The notes under the pieces were generated by a model that was not told the origin of the DNA, made no database searches, and saw only the letters and a program-made list of their open reading frames with translations. A stretch of 64,000 bases of DNA, taken from NCBI RefSeq assembly GCF_003052605.1, contig NZ_QASO01000042.1, positions 1 to 64,000 on the forward strand. The letters run 5' to 3'. Position 1 is the stretch's first letter. The number at the start of each line of letters is the position of its first letter. Origin of the DNA: Ectopseudomonas oleovorans (GTDB lineage Bacteria > Pseudomonadota > Gammaproteobacteria > Pseudomonadales > Pseudomonadaceae). Positions 55,287-63,406 of the stretch are shown here, in pieces. The position numbers and the translations under genes are program-made.

Positions 55287-56173
55287 TGCACAGCCTGCGT
55301 TTCGACGGCAGCTTCGCCACCTGGCGCCAGGCCGCGCGCCGTGCACTGCTGCAGGGCCTGGCACCGCACCAGTTGCAGTGGCTGGACGAAGAAGCGGCGC
55401 CTGGCCTGTTCGACCAGCCCGCCGAACGCGCGCCGGAGCCCAATGGCCGCCTGCGCGTATCGCCCGAACTGCTGGAGCTGCTGGAGAGCGCCGCACAGTA
55501 CCGTGGCGAGGAGCGCTGGAGCCTGCTCTACCGCGTGCTCTGGCGCTTCGTACAGGGCGAACGCAGCGCCGTGCTGGCCGGCGACCCCGACGGCAGCGAG
55601 CTGCATCGCCGGCTCAAGGCGGTGCGCCGCGAGGCCCATCACCTGCATGCCTTCGTGCGCTTTCAGCCGAGCAAGGCGCAAGGCGCGCCGGACTTCGTCG
55701 CCTGGTTCGAACCCGCGCATGACATCCTGGCCGCGGCCAGTGGCCATTTCGCCGAGCGCCTGGGCAAGCACAGCTGGCTGATCGCAACGTCTCGGGACGG
55801 TGTGTACTGGGATGGCCAACGCCTGCAGCACGAGCGCCGCTGCCCGGCGCAATGGCAAGCCTGGGCACGGCAGCCCGAGGATGACGGCCAGGCCCTGTGG
55901 CGTGCCTATTACGGCAGCACCTTCAACCCGGCGCGGCTCAACCGCACGGTGATGCAGCAACATCTGCCACTGAGATTCTGGAAGCACCTGCCGGAAGGCC
56001 CGCTGATTCCGCAACTGATGAGCGAAGCACGCGCCGGCGCGCAACGCGATGGCCAGGCATTGGTGCTGGCAGGCAGAAAGGGCAAACGTATCGCCCAGAT
56101 AAACGAGGGGGACGCAGCGCGTCCCCCGTCAGGTAGCGTCAGCGGAAGCGACGCCCCGGATCTTCCTCGCTGA
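55286..56173 (+). CDS. Partner DNA-metabolism protein (DUF4130 / TIGR03915-like)
   Basis: 295 residues, starting at the ATG that overlaps the radical SAM stop by one base; GTG 55280 and 55283 are alternatives. FDGSFATWRQAARRALLQGLAP at the N-terminus, HRRLKAVRREAHHLHAFVRFQ, and FVAWFEPAHDILAAASGHFAERLGKHSWLIATSRDGVYW are the family's conserved parts. In many bacteria the family is fused to a uracil-DNA-glycosylase domain; here it ends after about 295 residues without one. It overlaps the convergent pilU by 35 bases. Exact activity unknown. Confidence 0.85.
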   Translation: MHSLRFDGSFATWRQAARRALLQGLAPHQLQWLDEEAAPGLFDQPAERAPEPNGRLRVSPELLELLESAAQYRGEERWSLLYRVLWRFVQGERSAVLAGDPDGSELHRRLKAVRREAHHLHAFVRFQPSKAQGAPDFVAWFEPAHDILAAASGHFAERLGKHSWLIATSRDGVYWDGQRLQHERRCPAQWQAWARQPEDDGQALWRAYYGSTFNPARLNRTVMQQHLPLRFWKHLPEGPLIPQLMSEARAGAQRDGQALVLAGRKGKRIAQINEGDAARPPSGSVSGSDAPDLPR

Positions 56174-57284
56174 CCTCCAGCGCCAGGCCCTGGGCCATGC
56201 TGGTCAGGTGATCGCCATCGGTTTCCGAACCGAGCTTGATCATCAGGCGCAGGTCGTTGGCCGAGTCGGCGTAGAGCAGCGCGTCTTCGTAGGTGATCTC
56301 GCCCTGGGTGTAGAGGTTGTACAGCGCCTGGTCGAAGGTCTGCATGCCCTGCTCGGTGGAGCGCTTCATCAGCCCCTTGAGCTCGTGCACCTCGCCCTTG
56401 CGGATCAGGTCGGCGGCCAGCGGGGTGTTGATCAGCACCTCGATCACTGCGCGGCGACCTTTGCCATCCGGGGTTGGAATCAGTTGCTGAGCGACGATAG
56501 CCTTGAGGTTGAGCGACAGGTCCATCCACACCTGGTTCTGCCGGTCGGCCGGGAAGAAGTTGATGATGCGGTCCAGCGCCTGGTTGGCGTTGTTGGCGTG
56601 CAGGGTGGCCAGGCACAGGTGACCGGTTTCGGCGAAGGCCACGGCGTGGTCCATGGTCTCGCGGGTGCGCACCTCACCGATGAGGATCACGTCCGGCGCC
56701 TGACGCAAGGTGTTCTTCAGCGCCACTTCGAAGGACTCGGTGTCGATGCCCACTTCACGCTGAGTGACGATGCAGCTCTGATGCTGGTGGATGTACTCGA
56801 TCGGGTCTTCGATGGAGATGATATGGCCGCTGCTGTTCTTGTTGCGGTAGCCGATCATCGCCGCCAGCGAGGTGGACTTACCGGTACCGGTAGCCCCGAC
56901 GAACAGCACCAGGCCGCGCTTGGTCAGCGCCAGCTTCTTGAGGATGTCCGGCAGCTTGAGGTCGTCGATGGTGGGGATGTTGGTCTCGATGCGGCGCAGC
57001 ACCATGCCCACCAGGTTGCGCTGATAGAAGGCGCTGACGCGGAAGCGGCCGATGCCGCGGGCGCTGATGGCGAAGTTGCACTCATGGTTCTCGGCAAAGT
57101 CGCGGCGTTGTGCCTCGTTCATCACCCCCAGCACGGTTTCGCGGGTCATTTCCGGCGACATCGCGGTCTTGGTCACCGGCATGATTTTGCCATTGACCTT
57201 CATCGACGGCGGCACGCCAGCGGTGATGAATAGATCGGAGCCACCTTTTTCGACCATCAGGCGCAGTAGTTTTTCGAATTCCAT
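56139..57284 (-). CDS. pilU: Type IV pilus retraction ATPase PilU
   Basis: 381 residues. PilT/PilU-type AAA+ motor: FVGATGTGKSTSLAAMIGYRN (Walker A), IISIEDPIEYIH (Asp box), ILIGEVRTRETMDHA (Walker B) and LATLHANNANQAL (His box). The sequence between and the VLRRIETNIPTID start fit PilU rather than PilT. It assists PilT in pilus retraction at the inner membrane. Downstream of pilT across a REP pair. Its 3' end overlaps the DNA-repair gene. Confidence 0.95.
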   Translation of the reverse strand: MEFEKLLRLMVEKGGSDLFITAGVPPSMKVNGKIMPVTKTAMSPEMTRETVLGVMNEAQRRDFAENHECNFAISARGIGRFRVSAFYQRNLVGMVLRRIETNIPTIDDLKLPDILKKLALTKRGLVLFVGATGTGKSTSLAAMIGYRNKNSSGHIISIEDPIEYIHQHQSCIVTQREVGIDTESFEVALKNTLRQAPDVILIGEVRTRETMDHAVAFAETGHLCLATLHANNANQALDRIINFFPADRQNQVWMDLSLNLKAIVAQQLIPTPDGKGRRAVIEVLINTPLAADLIRKGEVHELKGLMKRSTEQGMQTFDQALYNLYTQGEITYEDALLYADSANDLRLMIKLGSETDGDHLTSMAQGLALEVSEEDPGRRFR

Positions 57285-57376
57285 CGTCGTGTTCGCTCAT
57301 CCGCACGCATGAATGCACGCCCCCGCAGCGCAGGGCCAGCGGCTGCGAGCGTGTCATCGCAGCCGTGAAGCAGTCC

Positions 57377-57436
57377 GTAGGGTGGGCTTCAGCCCACCAA
57401 CAGTGGCCGGCCTTGGTGGGCTGAAGCCCACCCTAC
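57377..57436. repeat. REP-like inverted pair between pilT and pilU
   Basis: Perfect 24-base arms (57377-57400 and 57413-57436) with 12 between, GTAGGGTGGGC family as at 28828. Confidence 0.92.
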
Positions 57437-57449
57437 CCACTGGGTTTTC

Positions 57450-58484
57450 CTAGAAGTTTTCCGGGCTCTTGGCCTTCTCGCGCGCGCTGTCGCGGCTGAC
57501 CAACCCCTTGGATACCAGCGTCTTCAGGCAGGCATCGAGGGTCTGCATGCCCAGCGCGCCACCGGTCTGGATCGATGAGTACATCTGCGCCACCTTGTCC
57601 TCGCGGATCAGGTTACGGATGGCCGGAGTGCCGATCATGATTTCGTGTGCCGCGACGCGACCGCCACCGATCTTCTTCAGCAGGGTCTGCGAGATCACCG
57701 CCTGCAGCGATTCCGACAGCATCGAGCGCACCATCGACTTTTCCTCGGCCGGGAACACGTCGACCACCCGGTCGATGGTCTTGGCGGCGGAGGTGGTGTG
57801 CAGGGTGCCGAACACCAGGTGGCCGGTTTCCGCGGCGGTCAGCGCCAGGCGGATGGTTTCCAGGTCACGCATCTCGCCCACCAGGATGATGTCCGGGTCC
57901 TCACGCAGCGCCGAGCGCAGCGCTTCGGAGAAGCCGTGGGTGTCGCGGTGCACCTCACGCTGGTTGACCAGGCACTTCTTCGACTCGTGGACGAATTCGA
58001 TGGGGTCTTCGATGGTGAGAATGTGGTGGTACTTGTTGCTGTTGAGGTGGTCGATCATCGCCGCCAGGGTGGTCGACTTGCCCGAACCGGTTGGGCCGGT
58101 AACCAGCACCAGGCCGCGCGGCACGTCAGTGATCTTGCGGAACACCTCGCCCATGCCCAGGTCTTCCATGGTCAGCACCTTGGACGGAATGGTACGGAAC
58201 ACCGCACCGGCGCCACGGTTCTGGTTGAAGGCGTTGACCCGGAAACGCGCCACACCCGGCACTTCGAAGGAGAAGTCGGTCTCGAGGAACTCTTCGAAGT
58301 CCTTGCGCTGCTTGTCATTCATGATGTCGTAGATCAGCGCGTGTACCTGCTTGTGATCCAGCGGCGGCAGGTTGATGCGGCGTACATCGCCGTCGACGCG
58401 GATCATCGGCGGCAGACCCGCCGAGAGGTGCAAATCCGACGCGCCTTGCTTGGCGCTGAAGGCGAGCAGCTCAGTGATATCCAT
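57450..58484 (-). CDS. pilT: Type IV pilus retraction ATPase PilT
   Basis: 344 residues starting MDITELLAFSAKQGASDLHLS at ATG 58484. Walker A VTGPTGSGKSTTLAAMIDHLN, Asp box LTIEDPIEFVHESKK, Walker B ILVGEMRDLETIRLAL, His box FGTLHTTSAAKTIDRVV, and the AIRNLIRE retraction motif near the C-terminus. Main retraction motor for twitching. Confidence 0.97.
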   Translation of the reverse strand: MDITELLAFSAKQGASDLHLSAGLPPMIRVDGDVRRINLPPLDHKQVHALIYDIMNDKQRKDFEEFLETDFSFEVPGVARFRVNAFNQNRGAGAVFRTIPSKVLTMEDLGMGEVFRKITDVPRGLVLVTGPTGSGKSTTLAAMIDHLNSNKYHHILTIEDPIEFVHESKKCLVNQREVHRDTHGFSEALRSALREDPDIILVGEMRDLETIRLALTAAETGHLVFGTLHTTSAAKTIDRVVDVFPAEEKSMVRSMLSESLQAVISQTLLKKIGGGRVAAHEIMIGTPAIRNLIREDKVAQMYSSIQTGGALGMQTLDACLKTLVSKGLVSRDSAREKAKSPENF

Positions 58485-58555
58485 GGGACTCCCCAATTAC
58501 AAGCAAGCAGGTAGAATGCCGCGAACGCAACGGCCAGGCTTATAGAGCGCAGGTA

Positions 58556-59248
58556 ATGTCCACGATAGCAGAGAATATTGCAAAGGTCGGAGCGCGCATC
58601 CGTGAGGCGGCGCAAGCCTCACAGCGTAATTTGACGGATATCGGCCTGCTCGCGGTGAGCAAGACCAAACCGGCAGCGGCCATTCGTGAAGCTCATACGG
58701 CTGGTTTGCGCGATTTTGGCGAGAACTACCTGCAGGAAGCGCTGGAAAAACAGACCGAACTGAGTGATCTGCCCTTGATCTGGCACTTCATCGGCCCCAT
58801 TCAGTCGAACAAGACCCGGCCCATCGCCGAGCATTTCGACTGGGTACATTCGGTGGATCGCCTGAAAATCGCCCAACGCCTCTCCGAGCAGCGTCCTGCG
58901 CACCTGCCACCGCTGAATATCTGCCTGCAGGTCAACGTCAGCGCTGAGGACAGCAAATCCGGCTGCAGCCCAGAAGCGCTGCCAGAGCTGGCCAAGGCTG
59001 TAGCCGCCCTGCCCAACCTGCGCCTGCGTGGGCTGATGGCGATTCCCGAACCTACCGACGATATCGCGGCGCAACATGCCGCCTTCGCCCACCTGCGCCA
59101 ATTGCGTGATGACCTGGGGCTGGACCTCGATACCTTGTCCATGGGCATGAGCCATGACCTGGGGGCCGCCATCGCCGAAGGTGCCACCTGGGTGCGCATC
59201 GGCACCGCCCTGTTCGGCGCCCGCGATTACGGCCAGCCCACTCACTGA
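58556..59248 (+). CDS. yggS: PLP homeostasis protein YggS/PipY (COG0325)
   Basis: 230 residues. TIM-barrel PLP-binding protein: LLAVSKTKPAAAIREAH (Lys binds PLP), FGENYLQEALEK, WHFIGPIQSNKTRPIAEHF, MGMSHDLGAAIAEGATWVRIG. It buffers pyridoxal phosphate and has no known enzyme activity. First of the yggS-proC-yggT-yggU run and divergent from pilT, the standard Pseudomonas layout. Confidence 0.96.
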   Translation: MSTIAENIAKVGARIREAAQASQRNLTDIGLLAVSKTKPAAAIREAHTAGLRDFGENYLQEALEKQTELSDLPLIWHFIGPIQSNKTRPIAEHFDWVHSVDRLKIAQRLSEQRPAHLPPLNICLQVNVSAEDSKSGCSPEALPELAKAVAALPNLRLRGLMAIPEPTDDIAAQHAAFAHLRQLRDDLGLDLDTLSMGMSHDLGAAIAEGATWVRIGTALFGARDYGQPTH

Positions 59249-59265
59249 ATGAAGGATTTTCTGCA

Positions 59266-60084
59266 ATGAGCAACCCGACCATCGCCTTCGTCGGCGCCGG
59301 CAACATGGCCGCCAGCCTGATTGGCGGCCTGCGCGCCCAGGGCGTGGCAGCCAGCGCCATCCGCGCCAGCGAGCCCGGCAGCGAACAGCGCGCCCGCCTG
59401 CAACAGGAACACGGCATCGCCACCTTCGCGGATAACGGTGAAGCCATAAAAGGCGCCGACCTGATCGTGCTGGCGGTCAAACCACAGATCATGAAAGCGG
59501 TATGCCTGGATCTGGCGCCACACCTGGCTCCCAATCAGGTGATCATCTCCATCGCCGCCGGCATCAGTTGCGCCAGCCTGGAAAACTGGCTCGGCCAGCG
59601 CCCAGTCGTGCGTTGCATGCCCAACACGCCGGCGCTATTGCGCCAGGGCGTTTCCGGCCTGTTCGCCAACGCCCGCGTCAGCGCCGCACAGAAAGCCCAG
59701 GCCGAACAGGTGCTGAGCGCCGTTGGCCTGGCCCTGTGGCTGGATGAAGAAGCCCAACTAGACGCCGTTACCGCTGTTTCCGGCAGCGGGCCGGCTTATT
59801 TCTTCCTTTTGATCGAAGCCATGACGGCGGCTGGCGAGCAGCTCGGCCTGCCGCGCGAGACGGCTGCACGCCTGAGCATCCAGACTGCACTGGGCGCCGC
59901 ACGCATGGCCAGCGAGAGTGATGTCGACGCCGCCGAACTGCGGCGCCGTGTGACCTCGCCGAACGGAACCACCGAAGCGGCGATCAAAACCTTTCAGGCC
60001 GGCGGCTTCGAAACGCTGGTACAACAGGCACTCAACGCCGCCGCCAATCGCTCGGCCGAACTGGCCGAACAACTGGGTCAATAA
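59266..60084 (+). CDS. proC: Pyrroline-5-carboxylate reductase
   Basis: 272 residues. N-terminal Rossmann motif IAFVGAGNMAASLIGGL. The signature region is TAVSGSGPAYFFLLIEAM with LRRRVTSPNGTTEAAIKTF. It reduces pyrroline-5-carboxylate to proline with NAD(P)H. Eighteen bases after yggS, so co-transcribed. Confidence 0.97.
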   Translation: MSNPTIAFVGAGNMAASLIGGLRAQGVAASAIRASEPGSEQRARLQQEHGIATFADNGEAIKGADLIVLAVKPQIMKAVCLDLAPHLAPNQVIISIAAGISCASLENWLGQRPVVRCMPNTPALLRQGVSGLFANARVSAAQKAQAEQVLSAVGLALWLDEEAQLDAVTAVSGSGPAYFFLLIEAMTAAGEQLGLPRETAARLSIQTALGAARMASESDVDAAELRRRVTSPNGTTEAAIKTFQAGGFETLVQQALNAAANRSAELAEQLGQ

Positions 60085-60095
60085 AGGAAGCACAC

Positions 60096-60689
60096 ATGTC
60101 CGGACTCATCGAAGCCCTGATCTACATCATTCAGACCCTCGGCAGCCTGTATCTGCTGATCGTCCTGCTGCGTTTCATCCTGCAACTGGTACGCGCCGAC
60201 TTCTACAACCCGCTGAGCCAGTTCATCGTCAAGGCTACACAGCCGCTGGTGAAACCCCTGCGTCGGATCATCCCCGGTTTCGCCGGGCTGGATCTGGCCT
60301 CGCTGGTGCTGGCCATCCTGGTGCAGCTGCTGCTGATGGTCATCACCCTGACGCTGATGGGCTACAACGTCGGCGGCTTCATCCTGCAACTTCTGGTGTG
60401 GTCACTGATCGGCGTGACCTCGCTGTTTCTCAAGGTGTTCTTCTTCGCCCTGATCATCAGCGTGATCCTGTCGTGGGTCGCCCCGGGCAGCTACAACCCC
60501 GGCGCGCAGCTGGTCAACCAGATCTGCGAACCGCTGCTGGCGCCGTTTCGCAAGCTGCTGCCGAACCTTGGCGGCCTGGATATTTCGCCGATCTTCGCCT
60601 TCATCACCATCAATCTGATCGATCGCTTCGTCATCGGCGGTCTTGCAGCCTCCACCGGCCTGCCGCCGATGCTCAGCCCCTTCCTCTGA
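60096..60689 (+). CDS. yggT: YggT-family integral membrane protein
   Basis: 197 residues, two YGGT repeats each with a helix pair: LYLLIVLLRFILQLVRADFYNPLSQFIVKATQPLVKP and FALIISVILSWVAPGSYNPGAQLVNQICEPLLAPFRK. The repeated NP-x5-Q-x9-P motif is clear. Linked to osmotic or potassium stress in some bacteria; exact role unknown. Eleven bases after proC. Confidence 0.93.
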   Translation: MSGLIEALIYIIQTLGSLYLLIVLLRFILQLVRADFYNPLSQFIVKATQPLVKPLRRIIPGFAGLDLASLVLAILVQLLLMVITLTLMGYNVGGFILQLLVWSLIGVTSLFLKVFFFALIISVILSWVAPGSYNPGAQLVNQICEPLLAPFRKLLPNLGGLDISPIFAFITINLIDRFVIGGLAASTGLPPMLSPFL

Positions 60690-60691
60690 GG

Positions 60692-60982
60692 GTGAGCTTC
60701 TACCGCTGGGACGGCGAGGACCTGATCCTCGACTGTCACCTGCAGCCCAAGGCGAGCAAGGACGAGTTCGCCGGGCTGCATGGTGATCGGTTGAAGATCC
60801 GCCTCACCGCCCCACCGGTCGAGGGCAAGGCCAACGCCCATCTGCAGGCCTTTCTGGCCAAGGCGTTCGGCGTGGCCAAGAGCCAGGTGAGCCTGGCAAG
60901 CGGCGAGCTCAATCAACACAAGCGCCTGCGCATCCGCACGCCACGTAACCTGCCAGCGATTCCCGGCTTGCAGAACGCCTGA
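60692..60982 (+). CDS. yggU: YggU/DUF167 family protein
   Basis: 96 residues from GTG 60692, two bases past the yggT stop, (M)SFYRWDGEDLILDCHLQPKA. The DUF167 core is HGDRLKIRLTAPPVEGKANAHL with KSQVSLASGELNQHKRLRI. Small alpha/beta fold of unknown function. In P. aeruginosa metX follows; here it does not. Confidence 0.92.
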   Translation: MSFYRWDGEDLILDCHLQPKASKDEFAGLHGDRLKIRLTAPPVEGKANAHLQAFLAKAFGVAKSQVSLASGELNQHKRLRIRTPRNLPAIPGLQNA

Positions 60983-61163
60983 TGACCATTCAGCCGCCAT
61001 ACCCGACCACAAGGCGGGACTGTATAAGCAGCCAATTGACGGCCGCCCTGTACCTCGCATAATGCAGGTTATTCTCGCCAATGCCGTGCGTCCTGGCGGC
61101 AACACCAACTGAACAATCACGCAGCCCCAGCAAGTGGATGAACTTGCCGAGAGGAGAGCCAGG

Positions 61164-63152
61164 ATGAGCATGGAACGTCTCAGCCAGCAGGTTGACGCCT
61201 ACGTCGCCTGGAAACGCGAACTGATGCGCGAGATCACGCGTTATCGCAGCTGGCTGGAACACAATCGGCTCAACTCCGAGGCGGTACAGGCCAAGCTCGA
61301 GCGCGCGCTGAAGATCTTGCGTACCGACCACATCACCCTGGCGTTCGTCGGCGAGTTTTCACGCGGCAAGACCGAGCTGATCAACAGCCTGTTCTTCTCC
61401 GAATACGGCCAGCGTATGCTGCCTTCGCATGCCGGGCGTACCACCATGTGCCCCACCGAGCTGTTCTTCGACCCGCGCTCGGAACGCCCCTACATTCGCC
61501 TGCTGCCCATCGAAACGCGCGCAGCCTCGGCCAGCGTCGCGCAGTTCAAGCGCATTCCGAGGCATTGGGTGAACATCCCGCTGGACACCAGCGACCCCGC
61601 CAACATGGCGCTGGCTTTCAGCCAGGTGGCCAAGACCAAAGCCATGCCGGTGGAACAGGCGATCCAGCTCGGCTTCCACCCGGACATGCTCGAAGGCACC
61701 GGCAAACGCGGCCAGGTGCTGGTGCCGGCCTGGCGCCATGCGATGGTCAACTTCGATCATCCGCTGCTGCGCCAGGGCTTGCGTATTCTCGACACCCCCG
61801 GCCTAAACGCCTTGGGCAGTGAACCCGAGCTGACCCTGTCGATGCTGCCCAATGCCCAGGCGATCATCTTCCTGCTGGCCGCCGATACCGGCGTCACCGC
61901 CAGTGACATGCACATCTGGCAGCAGCACATCCGCCAGCTCGACGACGACGCGCAAACCTGCCTGTTCGCCGTGCTGAACAAGATCGACGTACTGTGGGAC
62001 GACCTGGCAGGCGAGACCTTCGTGCAGAACGCCATCGGCCAGATCCAGAGCGCCACCGCCAAGCAGTTGGGTATCGCCAAGCAGGACGTGCTGCCGCTGT
62101 CGGCCAAGCAGGCGCTGCTGGCCAAGGTGCGCAAGGACGAAGAATTGCTGGCACGCAGCCAGATGGCCGGTCTGGAAAACCTGCTATGCGAGCGCATCGT
62201 CGCGCAGAAGGAACGCCTGATCGAAGATAACGTGGTGCGTCAGGTCCTGGCGTTGGTGAACAACAGCCAACATGTGCTCAACCTGCGCCTGGAGAAAGTC
62301 AGTGAGCAGTTGGCCCTGCTCGGCAACCATCAGCAGGACAACGGCCAGCTGCTGTTCGAGCTGACCGCCAAGACCAAGGAAGACCACAGCCTGCACCACA
62401 AGCGCCTGCTCGGCCTGAAGACCAACCAGCGCCTGCTGCAGCGCCAGGGACAACTGCTGCGCCACGCCGCGCGCGCCGAACGCCTGGAGGAACACCTGAG
62501 CGAGGTGCGCCGCAATCTCACCGGCAGCTGGACCACCCTGGGCATCAACCAGGCCATCCTGCATTTCTTCCGCGCCGTCGAACAGGATCTGCACAACCTG
62601 CAGCACGAAGCCGACATGGCCAACAAGATGGTTGCAGCCATCTATCGTCGACACAACGAAGACAACCCGCTGGGCGGGGTCGACGCACCGCAGTTCAAGA
62701 TCCAGCGTTATCTGCGCGAGCTGAAGAAACTGCAGGAAAAGGGCGACCAGTTCCGCCTGCACCTGAAGACCCTGCTCACCGAACAGCGCAGCCTGACCCG
62801 ACGCTTCTTCGCCACCCTGGCCCAGGAAGTGATCGGCCTGCACCAGCGCCTGCGCCTGGACGCCGAGCAATGGGCCGCCGATGCGCTGATGCCGCTGATG
62901 CAACACACCCTGGAACACAAGCAGATGCTGGAAAGCCACATGCTGCGCCTCAAGGCGCTGGCCCAGGAAACCCAGCAGACGCGCAAACGCAGCCTGCAAC
63001 TGGCGCGCTACCGGGAAGAGCTGGAACAGCAGCTGGCCCTGGCCAGCGACATGCTGCGCGTGCTGCGTCGTCCGGCACCGGTGCAGCGCCAGGGCAAGGT
63101 GGTCAGCCTGCCGACGGCGGCGCGCCAAAGGGGAGCAGTTGACCTTGGCTGA
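61164..63152 (+). CDS. Dynamin-family GTPase
   Basis: 662 residues. ATG 61164 has GAGGAG about ten bases upstream. GTPase motifs: P-loop GEFSRGKTELINSLF (about 60-74), DTPGLNALGSEPEL (G3), LNKIDVLWDD (G4). Most of the C-terminal half is long helices with many Gln, Leu and Arg, consistent with the coiled stalk of bacterial dynamin-like proteins. Such proteins remodel or protect membranes. No classic transmembrane paddle is visible. Its place where metX normally lies suggests a rearrangement. Confidence 0.88.
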   Translation: MSMERLSQQVDAYVAWKRELMREITRYRSWLEHNRLNSEAVQAKLERALKILRTDHITLAFVGEFSRGKTELINSLFFSEYGQRMLPSHAGRTTMCPTELFFDPRSERPYIRLLPIETRAASASVAQFKRIPRHWVNIPLDTSDPANMALAFSQVAKTKAMPVEQAIQLGFHPDMLEGTGKRGQVLVPAWRHAMVNFDHPLLRQGLRILDTPGLNALGSEPELTLSMLPNAQAIIFLLAADTGVTASDMHIWQQHIRQLDDDAQTCLFAVLNKIDVLWDDLAGETFVQNAIGQIQSATAKQLGIAKQDVLPLSAKQALLAKVRKDEELLARSQMAGLENLLCERIVAQKERLIEDNVVRQVLALVNNSQHVLNLRLEKVSEQLALLGNHQQDNGQLLFELTAKTKEDHSLHHKRLLGLKTNQRLLQRQGQLLRHAARAERLEEHLSEVRRNLTGSWTTLGINQAILHFFRAVEQDLHNLQHEADMANKMVAAIYRRHNEDNPLGGVDAPQFKIQRYLRELKKLQEKGDQFRLHLKTLLTEQRSLTRRFFATLAQEVIGLHQRLRLDAEQWAADALMPLMQHTLEHKQMLESHMLRLKALAQETQQTRKRSLQLARYREELEQQLALASDMLRVLRRPAPVQRQGKVVSLPTAARQRGAVDLG

Positions 63153-63211
63153 TTGGATTTCCTCACGGAAGCCCATATGCTGTTGCTAAAGCCATGACCA
63201 GGAGGCTTGTA

Positions 63212-63406
63212 ATGAACAACCACTTTAGCCTGATTACCTCTCAGGAAGACCCAAGTGATACACAGCTTGCAGAGCTTATGACACAAGTTCGCAAGACTGC
63301 TCACAGGCGTGTCGAGCGCGTGGATAATCAGTTAAACCAGGCTTTGATCCAGGCAATCCGCGCCAAGAAGGAAAACTCGGCCGCACGCGCCAGCCGTGAT
63401 GCCTGA
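63212..63406 (+). CDS. Small protein upstream of zeta-like ATPase, possible antitoxin
   Basis: 64 residues after AGGAGG, starting MNNHFSLITSQEDPSDTQLAEL; an ATG six codons earlier lies before that site. Mostly helical and charged (RRVERVDNQLNQALIQAIRAKKEN). It overlaps the next gene by eight bases. I do not recognise the family; the layout is that of an antitoxin before a zeta-type toxin. Confidence 0.65.
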   Translation: MNNHFSLITSQEDPSDTQLAELMTQVRKTAHRRVERVDNQLNQALIQAIRAKKENSAARASRDA

